A stretch of DNA of 64,000 nucleotides from an uncultured Candidatus Poseidoniales archaeon (GCA_902601345.1 CACKMK010000001.1:111810-175809), one strand, 5' to 3'; shown: positions 1 to 9,112, numbered from the stretch's first letter. Notes: generated by a model not told the origin, from the sequence alone. Numbers and translations are program-made.

Positions 1-88
1 ACATGAATATCCTCTGGTCATCTTCTGCAGACTCATGGTGCCAGACACCGGGATCTTCACCCGTGAGAGTTACGATCAAAAATGGCAA
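1..88 (-). CDS. Possible 5' fragment of an unidentified gene, cut by the window edge
   Basis: A minus-strand frame is open from the left edge up to an in-frame TAA near position 104. It reads as plausible protein (…TLTGEDPGVWHHESAEDD…), rich in acidic and aromatic residues. There is no ATG near the upper end; TTG codons starting at 88 or 79 are the only likely starts. No family is recognised. It could equally be chance, because fewer than 30 codons are visible. Confidence 0.25.
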   Translation of the reverse strand, partial: MPFLIVTLTGEDPGVWHHESAEDDQRIFM

Positions 89-575
89 TATTGTTAACTC
101 GAATAAGACTTATTGATACTACCAGTGAATAATAATAATATCTATTCGAATATCTGTATAAAATCATATTTTCGAGATCCATTACTTAGGAAGTGTCGTA
201 AACCAACAAAAATATCGCTTAATATTGTGCCGATAACATAGGTTATCAGAATTTTTTTTGACTATATTTGCGATAATATGCTCCCAGTAAAGCGATTTGT
301 GAAGAAATATAAAATTTTAACCAAATAACCCCTACTACATCAAAAATTGAATACTTGAATGATCACCACATCATGTGGTATCAGAGCATAGTGGGTTCTG
401 CATGAAATGTAAGAGCTACGTAAGAGTCTCCAGACCAGAATTGATCAGGATGAGTAATGGCAGAACCAGGATTGCAGGGAGATGTTCAATTTCAGGTTGT
501 GATGGAAAAATCTCGAAAATTGTCTCGTGAGGCATTAGAATCATTCTTGTGTGTGTTTCAATTCGAAGGAGGGCC
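89..575. other. AT-rich intergenic region
   Basis: About 490 bases with no convincing gene. Base composition is clearly more AT-rich than the rest of the window. It has A/T runs (an eight-T run near 252-259), a TATA-like stretch near 306-318 and a short perfect inverted repeat at 366-378. The only long frame here runs through the tRNA and is not believable. It probably holds promoters for tRNA-Val and for the minus-strand gene at the left edge. I see no structured RNA I can name. Confidence 0.5.
366..378. repeat. Short perfect inverted repeat CCACAT-C-ATGTGG
   Basis: Six-base arms around a single central base, inside the AT-rich gap about 200 bases upstream of tRNA-Val. Such a site could be an operator, but nothing else supports this, and a repeat this short can occur by chance. 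Confidence 0.25.
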
Positions 576-648
576 GGGCTCGTGGTCTAGGGGTTATGAC
601 GTCGCCTTGACATGGCGAAGATCGCAGGTTCAATTCCTGCCGAGCCCA
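576..648 (+). tRNA. tRNA-Val (anticodon GAC), with encoded CCA
   Basis: A full cloverleaf can be drawn. The acceptor is GGGCTCG paired with CGAGCCC, the anticodon stem is TCGCC/GGCGA around loop TTGACAT, and the T arm is GCAGG-TTCAATT-CCTGC. The anticodon is GAC, so it reads valine codons. The discriminator is A648 and the next three bases, 649-651, are CCA, so the 3' end appears to be encoded. No intron. It lies 24 bases from the stop of the convergent alaX gene. Confidence 0.95.
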
Positions 649-672
649 CCAATAGAAATGATACCACTTAAT

Positions 673-1398
673 TTATTTATCAAATTCGTACGAAATTCTC
701 AATCTGCCCTTCCCCTTGTTCTTCTTTGAGATGAATTTCACCTTGGGTATCATAGACGTGTTAGAAGCGTGTGTTCCAGCACAGGGGCATAGATCGATAT
801 CCTCGATTTCAACTACTCTAAGGTGTGTGATTGAATCTGGAATCCTGTGCATGAACTTTGTATGCCTCATTTTCTCGTGGGACATTATTGTCTCCCTGTC
901 CCATTGATGGATGTTCACGGGAATTTTGGAATTAAGTATAGAATTTACTTCGTCGATTATGATATCCGGATCGAAAACGTCTTTGTTATCGAATAGCAGG
1001 TCAACTCTGGAGCTTTCTACTCCAATTTGGTTTCCCACGGTTTCAGCCCCCCAGATATCCTCAGATATTGCAGAGAAGATATGCTGTGCGGTGTGCATGA
1101 GAGTGAGTTCATTCCTTCGGTCACGATCTATGGTGCAAATGACTTCTTGACCGTCTGTGAATATCGTGGCATCGTCAACGGGATGCAGGGTCATTTTTCC
1201 CGGCAGTACCTCGTTCATATTGCACGATTCGCCTTCTATTGATGTAATCTCCCCAGTATCTCCTGGCTGCCCGCCCCCCCTTGGATAGCAGTAAGTTTCC
1301 TCCAATAGAAGCGAGTTCCCATCCTTCCCTACGATCCTGGTAATGAATGGTGGAGGATCCGTTCCAGGATGTTGATTCATGTGCAATTTTTCTTGCAT
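673..1398 (-). CDS. alaX: Alanyl-tRNA editing protein, AlaX type
   Basis: A free-standing editing protein expected to hydrolyse mischarged Ser- (or Gly-) tRNA(Ala) in the cytoplasm. The zinc-site motifs of the AlaRS editing/AlaX family are visible: HTAQH (HxxxH) in the middle and CAGTH (CxGTH) near the C terminus, plus the N-terminal glycine-rich PRGGGQPGD stretch typical of AlaX-M. At 241 residues it matches the medium form, without synthetase domains. It begins four bases after the hutH stop and is last in the PAN-hut gene run, so it is probably co-transcribed. The ATG start at 1398 has a GGGTGA-like site upstream. Confidence 0.88.
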   Translation of the reverse strand: MQEKLHMNQHPGTDPPPFITRIVGKDGNSLLLEETYCYPRGGGQPGDTGEITSIEGESCNMNEVLPGKMTLHPVDDATIFTDGQEVICTIDRDRRNELTLMHTAQHIFSAISEDIWGAETVGNQIGVESSRVDLLFDNKDVFDPDIIIDEVNSILNSKIPVNIHQWDRETIMSHEKMRHTKFMHRIPDSITHLRVVEIEDIDLCPCAGTHASNTSMIPKVKFISKKNKGKGRLRISYEFDK

Positions 1399-1402
1399 AT
1401 AT

Positions 1403-2926
1403 TCACCCGAAAATTTCTGTTAATCCACCGTCTAGAATCGATTCTGATAGTTGTTCGCATTCACTTGTCATCGATCTGTCGCCATCCAGTCTATCTACAT
1501 AGGAGCGAACCCAGCTGACTAGCTTTCTGACTCCAATCCCAGGGGATTCTTCTATGGCCTCTATGGCCTCTGTAGAACAGATGAATTCATTCGCTAAAAC
1601 CTGGGACAATAGAATTGAAGATTGTAGTGACCTGTGTGCTCCAGTGGCTCCCATTGAAACATGATCTTCCTTGCCCATGCTAACAGGTACATTGCTAATT
1701 GTAGCTGGACTGGAGAGAATATGTAGTTCCGATATGATTGCCGCTGCTACGTACTGAACAATCATTAATCCGCTTTCTAATCCCTCGTTGCCGGCAAGGA
1801 ACGCTTTCTGTCCACTCCAATTTGGGTCAAGGATCTGATTAATCCTCCTTTCAGAAATACTGGCAAGCTCGTGGCAGGCTACGGCAATGGCGTCACTGGT
1901 AAGAGCCAGGTTTTGGCCGTGGAAATTGCCCCCGCTGATTATTGATGCTCCGTTATCCTCGACGAACACTAGAGGGTTGTCTGTAGCGCTGTTGATTTCT
2001 ATCTCCAGAATTCTCCTGGTTTCCCTTATCAGATCCACGACTGGTCCGTGGACCTGAGGGGCGCATCGAAATGAGTAGGCATCTTGCACCCTTTCACAGT
2101 TTTCATGGGAAATTTTGATGTTTGAATGAGAAAGGAATTCAGAAATTCTGGCGGCTGATATTGATTGTCCGACTTGCGGTCTAGAATCGTGTACTCTCCT
2201 ATCGAATGGCTTGTGAGAACCTCTAATTGCCTCCACTGAACATGCGACGGAGGCGTCTGCTGTGAGACACAAGATCTCCATGTTTAGTACAGTTTGTGTG
2301 AGAAATGCACACATTTGGCTTGTTCCATTAATCAAGGAGAGTCCCTCCTTTGCCTGCAGTTTGACTGGTTCCAATCCTGCTTCCTCTAATGCGGTTCGGG
2401 AATCCTTGGAGACCCATTTGTCAGCGACTTGCACGAGGCACTGGCCCTCGCCCATCATTCCCATAGTCATATGGGAGAGTGGAGCTAAGTCCCCTGAAGC
2501 TCCTAATGATCCTATTCTGGGGATTGATGGTGCTATTCTTGAGTTGACCATCCCAAGAAGGGTTTCCACAACAGATGGCCTAATTCCAGATACTCCCTTT
2601 GCAAGAGAGTTTGCACGAATAGTCATCATCATTAGAACAATATCTGGGTCCATTGTTTCGCCAATTCCACATGCATGGCTTCTCACGAGATTGGATTGTA
2701 GTTCCTCTAACTGGCTGTCTTCTATGCGGACAGATGAAAGCGCCCCGAATCCAGTATTTATCCCGTAAACAACCTCTCCTGAGTCCAAGATGTCTTCTAC
2801 GGCCTTTCTAGAAGCCTGCATCCTCTCTCTTGAATCAGATGAAAGAGATATTTCCATGGAGCCAAGTGATACGGCCTTGACCATCTCAAGAGTTAGATTT
2901 CCTCCATCAATGACAACCTTGTCCAT
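1403..2926 (-). CDS. hutH: Histidine ammonia-lyase
   Basis: First enzyme of histidine degradation: L-histidine to urocanate plus ammonia, in the cytoplasm. The MIO cofactor site Ala-Ser-Gly lies in GSLGASGDLAPLSH. GINTGFGALS near the N terminus and the FHGQN and NQILDP stretches further on are family signatures. Full length is about 507 residues. I chose the ATG at 2926 (MDKVVIDGGNLT), which matches the usual start of the family; a TTG at 2950 would add eight residues of poor similarity. It follows hutU by about 30 bases in the same direction, so substrate flows through adjacent gene products. Confidence 0.95.
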   Translation of the reverse strand: MDKVVIDGGNLTLEMVKAVSLGSMEISLSSDSRERMQASRKAVEDILDSGEVVYGINTGFGALSSVRIEDSQLEELQSNLVRSHACGIGETMDPDIVLMMMTIRANSLAKGVSGIRPSVVETLLGMVNSRIAPSIPRIGSLGASGDLAPLSHMTMGMMGEGQCLVQVADKWVSKDSRTALEEAGLEPVKLQAKEGLSLINGTSQMCAFLTQTVLNMEILCLTADASVACSVEAIRGSHKPFDRRVHDSRPQVGQSISAARISEFLSHSNIKISHENCERVQDAYSFRCAPQVHGPVVDLIRETRRILEIEINSATDNPLVFVEDNGASIISGGNFHGQNLALTSDAIAVACHELASISERRINQILDPNWSGQKAFLAGNEGLESGLMIVQYVAAAIISELHILSSPATISNVPVSMGKEDHVSMGATGAHRSLQSSILLSQVLANEFICSTEAIEAIEESPGIGVRKLVSWVRSYVDRLDGDRSMTSECEQLSESILDGGLTEIFG

Positions 2927-2956
2927 GCATCTGGCGTAGCGGTCTGTCAAATAGAG

Positions 2957-4972
2957 TCATCGAGTCTTTTCAAAAAGGTCATCAAGGATTGTCGAATCCA
3001 CTAATTTTGGTAAGGTTACGTCCAATTTTGAGTCTTTTTCCATGGCTTTGGTGATGGCGAAGGTTGCCCCCGCATTCCTAGCCCATGACCTCCTTGCAAT
3101 TCCATTATTCACGTCCCATGAAATCATCGAGTCTATGTTTCTCTCAGAAACTACTGACCCATCTATTACCATGCCGAAGCCTCCGTTGACTACCTCTCCC
3201 CAACCGACTCCTCCGCCGTTATGCAGGCTGACCCATGTGGCTCCTCTGAATGAGTCGCCAACGAAGTTGTGTACTGCCATATCTGCAGTAAACATCGAAC
3301 CGTCGTAGATATTAGCTGTTTCTCTGTATGGACTGTCCGTACCAGCTACGTCGTGGTGATCACGTCCTAGTACTATCGGTGCGGTGATCAAACCTTCAGA
3401 AATGGCCTCATTGAAGCGGAGGGCGATTTGTCTGCGGCCTTCCTCATCCGCGTACAATATCCTTGCCATACTTCCCACTACTAGATCGTGTTTTTCTGCT
3501 TCGGAAATCCACTTGATATTATCCAAGTACTGCGTTCGAATTACTTCAGGACATCGAGAAGCAAGTTCTTCAAGTACGTCCTTTGCTATTTGGTCGGTGG
3601 TTGCGAGATCCTGCTTTGTGCCGGAAGTACAGACCCATCTGAAAGGGCCGAAGCCGTAGTCGAAGCACATCGGTCCCATAATATCCTCAACATATGAGGG
3701 GTATCGGAATGAGCCGTCTTCTGAGAATACCTCAGCATCGGCTCTTCCAGATTCAAGTAAGAAAGCGTTCCCATAGTCCCAGAACCGGGTTCCCATCTCA
3801 GATAGAGTGTTCACAGCATTGACGTGCCTATTCAGAGAGGATTGAACTAGTCCTCTGAATTTTTTGGGATCTGAGCTTAGTAGAGAAATGCCGTCCTCGA
3901 ATGAAATGCCTGCCGGCATATATCCACCGAGCCAGGGGTTGTGTAGACTTGTCTGATCGCTAGCTAAATCGGGAGTGATTCCCCTCTGTATAAGATACTC
4001 CAACAAGTCGACAATATTTCCTAGGTATCCCAGCGATACCGCTTCCGAATTAGCCACTGCTGTCTCTGCTCTATTACAAAGTTCATCGAGGTCATCGAAT
4101 AACTCAGTTAACCATCCCTGAGTGTGACGCTTTCTAGCAGGGGTTGGATCTATCTCAGCAATGATGCAGACGGCCCCGGCGATGACTGCAGCCTTGGCCT
4201 GAGCACCCGACATCCCTCCTAATCCGGAGGTCACATAGAGGACTCCTCCAAGGCCACTCTCAGACGTCTTACCAAGGTATTTCCTAGCAGCGTTAAGTAT
4301 CGTAATTGTGGTACCGTGAACTATTCCCTGAGGGCCGATATACATGTAAGATCCTGCTGTCATCTGCCCGAACTGGGACACTCCTAATGCGTTCATTCTC
4401 TCGTAGTCTTCCTGTGAAGAATAGTTTGGTATGACCATGCCATTTGTAACAACTACTCGCGGGGATTCGGATGATGATGGGAACAGCCCCAGGGGGTGTC
4501 CCGAATACATCACCAATGTCTGGTCTTCCTCCATTTTGGATAGGTACTCCATTGTCACGAGGTACTGAGCCCAATTCTGGAATACGGAGCCGTTTCCACC
4601 GTAAGTTATCAGCTCGTGGGGGTATTGAGCGACTTTTGGGTCGAGGTTGTTCTGAATCATCAGCATTATTGCAGCGGCACTCTTACAATTGGACTTGTAT
4701 TCGTGAATAGGTCTTGAGCGTATTTCATTGTCTGGTCTAAATCTATGCATGTATACGTGGCCAAGACTATCCAGTTCCTCGAGGAAATCTATAGCAAGTT
4801 CCTTGTGCCATTTTTCTGGGAAGTATCTAAGGGAGTTCTCAACTGCTAGCCTTCTCTCTTTTTGAGTGAGAATCTGAGGCCTAACCGGGGCATGTGGAAC
4901 TGAATCGTCAGTCTCCCTTTTTGGAGGAAGGGAATCTGGAATTCCATACTTCTCTGGTTTCCTGGCCGACAT
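2957..4972 (-). CDS. hutU: Urocanate hydratase
   Basis: Second step of the pathway: urocanate to imidazolonepropionate, using tightly bound NAD+ as electrophile. Recognised by ITYGGNGSVFQNWAQY, MYSGHPLGLFPS, TAGSYMYIGPQGIVHGT, YVTSGLGGMSGAQ and the C-terminal SLHNGGGVGWGE. At about 671 residues it belongs to the longer form of the family (many bacterial HutU are near 550), with extra sequence N-terminal to the first signature. The ATG at 4972 overlaps the preceding TAA as TAATG; a GTG two codons upstream is the alternative. The overlap suggests translational coupling. Confidence 0.95.
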   Translation of the reverse strand: MSARKPEKYGIPDSLPPKRETDDSVPHAPVRPQILTQKERRLAVENSLRYFPEKWHKELAIDFLEELDSLGHVYMHRFRPDNEIRSRPIHEYKSNCKSAAAIMLMIQNNLDPKVAQYPHELITYGGNGSVFQNWAQYLVTMEYLSKMEEDQTLVMYSGHPLGLFPSSSESPRVVVTNGMVIPNYSSQEDYERMNALGVSQFGQMTAGSYMYIGPQGIVHGTTITILNAARKYLGKTSESGLGGVLYVTSGLGGMSGAQAKAAVIAGAVCIIAEIDPTPARKRHTQGWLTELFDDLDELCNRAETAVANSEAVSLGYLGNIVDLLEYLIQRGITPDLASDQTSLHNPWLGGYMPAGISFEDGISLLSSDPKKFRGLVQSSLNRHVNAVNTLSEMGTRFWDYGNAFLLESGRADAEVFSEDGSFRYPSYVEDIMGPMCFDYGFGPFRWVCTSGTKQDLATTDQIAKDVLEELASRCPEVIRTQYLDNIKWISEAEKHDLVVGSMARILYADEEGRRQIALRFNEAISEGLITAPIVLGRDHHDVAGTDSPYRETANIYDGSMFTADMAVHNFVGDSFRGATWVSLHNGGGVGWGEVVNGGFGMVIDGSVVSERNIDSMISWDVNNGIARRSWARNAGATFAITKAMEKDSKLDVTLPKLVDSTILDDLFEKTR

Positions 4973-5592
4973 TACCACTCCAACCTTTTGTTAACCATCT
5001 GTTCTACGATATTCGCTGATTTTATCGACTGCTCAACGGCTGTGTTTATCTTCGAATTGAGTAAGTCCGCTTCCTCCCCATCGATGTACTCCAAATTGAT
5101 TCTGACGTTCAATGATGCAATTTTCACCGCTGAAAGAGCCATCTCAGAAGCGGAGGCCAGGTCAGTAAGTGCATTGGGGTTGCAAGAAGCGGATTGTTTT
5201 TCGAGATTGGTTAGTAGTTTTTGAGCGCTCCTTGCAGTATTGAGAGGTGCCAATGCGGCCCCAATCGTGGCTTTCCTTATTTCCTTCAATCGATGTTTTT
5301 TCTCGTCTTCTGTTTCCTTGGATAGGCGGTATGCAGACATGACTGATTCGAATGCATCGGAGTCTGAGATAGCCAGAAGAATTGCCTCTTCCAAAGCCGA
5401 TTCTGATAGTTCTATCGAACCCTTTGCGGCATCATGCCCTTCCACCCACTTCTCATTCGCCAACGTCAGTCTCGCCACCATCAAGGACAATGAGTGTGCG
5501 TGAGCCAGGGAGAGTGCTGCGACTGAGCCGCCGCCAGGCGTTGGTTCTGAACTGGCTATAGACCTTAGAACATCCATGTAACCCTCGTTCAT
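4972..5592 (-). CDS. fchA: Formiminotetrahydrofolate cyclodeaminase (FTCD C-terminal type)
   Basis: Converts 5-formimino-THF to 5,10-methenyl-THF plus ammonia. The family signature SSEPTPGGGSVAALS is near the N terminus, and the rest is the all-helical FTCD_C fold (about 206 residues). In animals this domain is fused to the transferase; here it is a separate gene directly after it. The ATG at 5592 overlaps the TGA of the upstream gene as ATGA, which decides the start over an in-frame ATG 24 bases earlier. It completes the one-carbon salvage arm of histidine breakdown. Confidence 0.92.
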   Translation of the reverse strand: MNEGYMDVLRSIASSEPTPGGGSVAALSLAHAHSLSLMVARLTLANEKWVEGHDAAKGSIELSESALEEAILLAISDSDAFESVMSAYRLSKETEDEKKHRLKEIRKATIGAALAPLNTARSAQKLLTNLEKQSASCNPNALTDLASASEMALSAVKIASLNVRINLEYIDGEEADLLNSKINTAVEQSIKSANIVEQMVNKRLEW

Positions 5593-6626
5593 CAAACCAC
5601 CTTTTTGATTGCCCATTCGATTATGCTTGACTCTGGCTCGAAGTCATCCAGCACGTCTAGCATTAGTCCAGATATGGCTTTTTGTACAAGCACTTTTTCA
5701 TCAACTATAGAATCATCGTCTATGTAGAATCTACCTGCAGAAAGCATCGCTTCTAGCGGCACTAAACCCACCAGCTCGCCTGCTGTTACGTTAAGTCCGA
5801 TAATGGAGGCCTCTTTCCTGATTTCCTCGGTGACATCGTGAAGTCCAGTTACAGAGAAATCTAGTAGATTCATGGATACTTGTGCCGTGGATTCATCGAA
5901 CATCCAACCGGCGGCCTGCAGTGATTTGAAGAGACCGGGATTTCTGAGAGGCTTGCCATCTTCACCGGTGATTTTCTGTCCTTGTTCGTCTTTAACCAGT
6001 GATCCGCTAGTCCTTATCGATGAGGCAATTGTATTTGCTTTGGCCTTATCATTGGTATCAAGATTGACATTGAAAGCAATGAGAATTTGACGGGCTCCCG
6101 TAGCCGTAACCCCCATTCTTGAATTGAATGAGGAAGGGCCGAAGTCTGGAGTCCAATCAGGATCAGAAATTTTTTCTTCAAATCCTTCATATTCGCCCCT
6201 TCTAATATTTGGAAGACTTACTCTATTTGGATTTGTAGCAGCCTCCGCATATAGGTAAACGGGAAGATCCAGTTCGTGGGAGACTGACTCGGCATATCTC
6301 TTTGAGAGGTTGACACACTGTTCCATTGAAATTCCGGATATCGGGATGAATGGGACTACATCCACAGCTCCCATCCTAGCGTGCTCGCCTGTGTGCTTTC
6401 TCATGTCTATTATCCTGGTCGCGATTCTAGTACACTCGATCACCGTTTTGAGTACATGTTCTGGCTCTCCCACCATCGTGACTACCGTTCTGTTGAAATC
6501 TGCGCCCATATCTACATCCAGCAGGTGGACTCCACTCTCATTGAGAATAGGTTGCGTAATCTGGTCGATAATCTGCTGGTCCTTGCCCTCACTGAAATTT
6601 GGTACACACTCTACAAGTTGAGCCAT
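5592..6626 (-). CDS. ftcD: Glutamate formimidoyltransferase (FTCD N-terminal type)
   Basis: Transfers the formimino group from N-formimino-L-glutamate to tetrahydrofolate, releasing glutamate. It opens with LVECVPNFSEGKD, the family's standard N terminus, followed by TGEHARMGAVDVVPFIP. The C-terminal half is the second formimidoyltransferase subdomain (FNVNLDT, GWMFDESTAQVSMNL). Length near 344 residues is normal for the transferase alone. Start taken at the ATG at 6626; another ATG lies two codons upstream. It lies about 35 bases behind the PAN gene and overlaps fchA by 3 bases. Confidence 0.95.
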   Translation of the reverse strand: MAQLVECVPNFSEGKDQQIIDQITQPILNESGVHLLDVDMGADFNRTVVTMVGEPEHVLKTVIECTRIATRIIDMRKHTGEHARMGAVDVVPFIPISGISMEQCVNLSKRYAESVSHELDLPVYLYAEAATNPNRVSLPNIRRGEYEGFEEKISDPDWTPDFGPSSFNSRMGVTATGARQILIAFNVNLDTNDKAKANTIASSIRTSGSLVKDEQGQKITGEDGKPLRNPGLFKSLQAAGWMFDESTAQVSMNLLDFSVTGLHDVTEEIRKEASIIGLNVTAGELVGLVPLEAMLSAGRFYIDDDSIVDEKVLVQKAISGLMLDVLDDFEPESSIIEWAIKKVV

Positions 6627-6661
6627 GTGCATCGGGAGGGCCTCATCATCAAGACCTTTCC

Positions 6662-7894
6662 TTAGGTGTATATTCCTTCAGAGTTTGAGTCAGTAGGGGC
6701 CTTCCTGTTATCCTGTACCTTCTTAATTGCTAGAACAAAATCCTCTTTGTTTACGGATTTCCTCCTATCCGAAATGGCTGAGATTCCTGCTTCCAGGACA
6801 GCAGACTTGATTTCCGCGCCACTGAATCCCTCAGTCATAGATGCTAGTTTGCGGTCATCGACACCCGTTCCCTTAGGCATTTCTCCGCAATGAACTCGGA
6901 AAATCGCCTCTCGAGCATCTATTTCGGGTAGTGGTATCTCGATGATCCTGTCAAACCTTCCCGGTCTAAGCAAAGCTGCATCCAGAAGTTCAGGACGATT
7001 TGTGGCAGCAATCACCTTCACGTCGTCTAGACTGTCGAAACCATCTATCTCGGACAGCAGCTGCATAAGCGTCCTTTGAACCTCGCGATCGCCAGAGGTG
7101 GAAACATCGAGTCTTTTTGAGCCGATTGAGTCTATTTCGTCTATGAAGATGATGGAAGGCGACTTTTGTCTTGCCATTTCGAATAGTTCTCTGACCATCC
7201 TGCCTCCTTCGCCTATGTACTTCTGGGCTAGTTCCGCTCCTACTAAACCTAGGAAAGTAGCGTTTGTAGAGTTGGCGACGGCCTTCGCTAGCATGGTCTT
7301 GCCTGTCCCAGGCGGTCCGGTCAGAAGGACTCCCTTGGGCGGCTCAATCCCCATGTCGGAGAAAGCCTTCGGATTTTCGAACGGTAGCTCGATTGCCTCT
7401 TTGAGTTCCTTGATCTGCGCCTCTAAACCCCCAATAGAGGAATAAGGGACGTCGGGAGTGTCAATAATCTCGGTATTGCTAACTAAAGGGTCCCAGGAAT
7501 CTGCGAGTATCTCGACCACGGAAAGAGTATCCTGATTGAGTGCTACTCTAGTTCCGGGTTTTATCTTCGACCTATCCAGACGACGATTTACAGAGACTAG
7601 GAATACTGTGCCATTTGAGCTTCTGACAATGGCCTGCTCATCTACTACGTCCTGGATGAAGCCGACGATTAATGGAGGAGTTCGAATGTTGCTGAGTTCC
7701 TCCTCGAGTCGGTTTGAGCGCTTCTTCAGTTGGTTCATCTCATTCTCCAGAAATAGCTTCTCAGTCAACAACTGTTGTGACTTTTCTGAGAGATCCTGAT
7801 AGTCCTTAGTGAGGCGGTCTAGAGCGGCTCTATTTGGATCGCCTTTTTCGAGTATATTGTCGTCGGAGCTAGGCTCACCGGCCTCTGAAGACAT
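6662..7894 (-). CDS. pan: Proteasome-activating nucleotidase (PAN)
   Basis: Hexameric AAA+ ATPase that unfolds substrates for the 20S proteasome. In order: N-terminal coiled coil (about residues 25-75), OB domain, then the AAA module with Walker A GPPGTGKT, Walker B IIFIDEID, sensor region AATNRP and arginine-finger stretch LRPGRFDR. The last three residues, Ile-Tyr-Thr, fit the HbYX motif that docks PAN into the 20S alpha ring. Length 410 residues is typical. It is first of the minus-strand run that continues into histidine catabolism and is divergent from mbf1 across about 70 bases. Confidence 0.96.
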   Translation of the reverse strand: MSSEAGEPSSDDNILEKGDPNRAALDRLTKDYQDLSEKSQQLLTEKLFLENEMNQLKKRSNRLEEELSNIRTPPLIVGFIQDVVDEQAIVRSSNGTVFLVSVNRRLDRSKIKPGTRVALNQDTLSVVEILADSWDPLVSNTEIIDTPDVPYSSIGGLEAQIKELKEAIELPFENPKAFSDMGIEPPKGVLLTGPPGTGKTMLAKAVANSTNATFLGLVGAELAQKYIGEGGRMVRELFEMARQKSPSIIFIDEIDSIGSKRLDVSTSGDREVQRTLMQLLSEIDGFDSLDDVKVIAATNRPELLDAALLRPGRFDRIIEIPLPEIDAREAIFRVHCGEMPKGTGVDDRKLASMTEGFSGAEIKSAVLEAGISAISDRRKSVNKEDFVLAIKKVQDNRKAPTDSNSEGIYT

Positions 7895-7964
7895 GGTTCT
7901 GACACAAAGAGGATACTTATGACCCCTACGAAGCCCTCATGTTGCCCTCACGCCTCGCTATAGC

Positions 7965-8528
7965 ATGGGTGCTTGCGAGCTCTGCGGAAAGGAAGGAGTG
8001 GGCACTAGGAGGGCAAAGGTATCGCAATCCGTTCTGGAATGCTGCTCTGGATGCATAGCTTCGATGAGATTGGTAGTAGAGCAAAGGCCCACGAAGGTGA
8101 TCCAGAATAATGAGCAATCGAGCCTGGTGACGGGCAAGGGGGTTTCAGGAATAGACATCATGACCAAAGATGCAACTGAGCTTGCAGGAGATTTTTATTC
8201 GAGAATAAGGAACGGCAGGAAAATCAAGGGCTTGTCGCAGGGAGATTTAGCGAGAATAATGAATGTCAAGATAGGAGTCATCCAGAAGGCGGAGAATGGG
8301 AATAGACCAACCGATTCGATTCTGGAAAAATTCGAGAGGGCTTTGGGTATTTCCCTCTTCGTAGAAGCCATACCAAGAAACAATACCATGGTGGCAAATG
8401 AGTCGTCGAGTCAAATGACCATCTCTGATGCTAAGAATGACCTAGTGGACAAGACTAGGAAAAGGCCTGAAAAGAAGAAGGGCCGTAGGTTTGGAGTTTC
8501 TAGATCTGGTTCTCGTACCAGGAGATAG
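7965..8528 (+). CDS. mbf1: Archaeal multiprotein bridging factor 1 (MBF1-like)
   Basis: Small transcription/translation-associated factor. An N-terminal zinc ribbon uses C4, C7, C27 and C30 (C26 is an extra cysteine). A helix-turn-helix of the XRE/MBF1 type follows at about residues 78-130 (RIRNGRKIKGLSQGDLA… then IQKAENG and the RPTDSIL stretch). The protein ends in an acidic/polar linker and a strongly basic tail, KKKGRRFGVSRSGSRTRR, which is unusual and recurs in two coiled-coil proteins of this window. The stop lies four bases before the preferred start of tsr3, so the two are probably one operon. Confidence 0.9.
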   Translation: MGACELCGKEGVGTRRAKVSQSVLECCSGCIASMRLVVEQRPTKVIQNNEQSSLVTGKGVSGIDIMTKDATELAGDFYSRIRNGRKIKGLSQGDLARIMNVKIGVIQKAENGNRPTDSILEKFERALGISLFVEAIPRNNTMVANESSSQMTISDAKNDLVDKTRKRPEKKKGRRFGVSRSGSRTRR

Positions 8529-8532
8529 TATC

Positions 8533-9057
8533 GTGCGAAGCGTACCGCTACATGTTATTCATCTAGATCAGGATGATCCGAAGAAGTGCACATCTAGAAA
8601 GTTGCATCAGAGTGGTCTGATAAATCTCCATGAATCGGCTAATTCCGCGCCCAGGAGAGGTTACTTGTTGGATCCTCGTGCTAAGACCGTACTAGCTCCA
8701 GAAGATGGTGATCTAATTTCTCTGGGGGGTTCGATTGTAGTGCTTGACTGCTCGTGGAAACATATAGAGGAGTCTCTAGATTTGATTGACGGTAGAACCA
8801 GACTGGAAGGTAGGATTCTGCCATTGCTGCTTGCTGCGAATCCAGTTTCTTGGGGTAAGGTGGGGAGGCTCTCGTCTGCAGAGGCTCTTGGAGCCTCATT
8901 AGCCATTTTAGGACTATGGGAGCAAGCGAGGGCTGTTGTGGGGCCATTCCCTTTTGGAAATCAATTCTTGGATTTGAACAGGGAGCCATTGGAGGCTTAC
9001 TCAAGTGCAGATTCAAGGACAGAAATACTAGAAATCCAGACTGAATTCTTCAATTAA
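8533..9057 (+). CDS. tsr3: Tsr3-type 16S/18S rRNA aminocarboxypropyltransferase
   Basis: Predicted to transfer the 3-amino-3-carboxypropyl group of S-adenosylmethionine to a small-subunit rRNA nucleotide during ribosome maturation. Family motifs are HLDQDDPKKCTSRKL at the N terminus, VVLDCSWKH, and LLAANPVSWGKVGRLSSAEA. I take the GTG at 8533, which follows CAGGAG at 8519-8524 and gives the normal family N terminus. A TTG at 8491 would overlap mbf1 by 38 bases and is less likely. Length about 174 residues is normal. Confidence 0.92.
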   Translation: MRSVPLHVIHLDQDDPKKCTSRKLHQSGLINLHESANSAPRRGYLLDPRAKTVLAPEDGDLISLGGSIVVLDCSWKHIEESLDLIDGRTRLEGRILPLLLAANPVSWGKVGRLSSAEALGASLAILGLWEQARAVVGPFPFGNQFLDLNREPLEAYSSADSRTEILEIQTEFFN

Positions 9058-9085
9058 GACGATAATCTCGTGGTGTTTCGTGTCA

Positions 9086-9112
9086 AGATCGGGGAGTTTC
9101 CCTCCCCGATCT
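9086..9112. terminator. Strong hairpin between convergent genes
   Basis: An 11-base perfect inverted repeat (AGATCGGGGAG / CTCCCCGATCT) with a five-base loop sits in the 76-base gap between the ends of tsr3 (plus) and the MazG-like gene (minus). It has no long T run on either side, so it is not a classical intrinsic terminator. A bidirectional 3'-end or RNA-stability element is the simplest reading. Confidence 0.45.

Noticed and set aside
457-729. Plus-strand 90-codon frame
   Set aside because: It runs straight through tRNA-Val and into the end of alaX and has no protein-like pattern.
8491-8532. Longer TTG start for tsr3 overlapping mbf1 by 38 bases
   Set aside because: The GTG at 8533 has a good ribosome site and gives the standard family N terminus.
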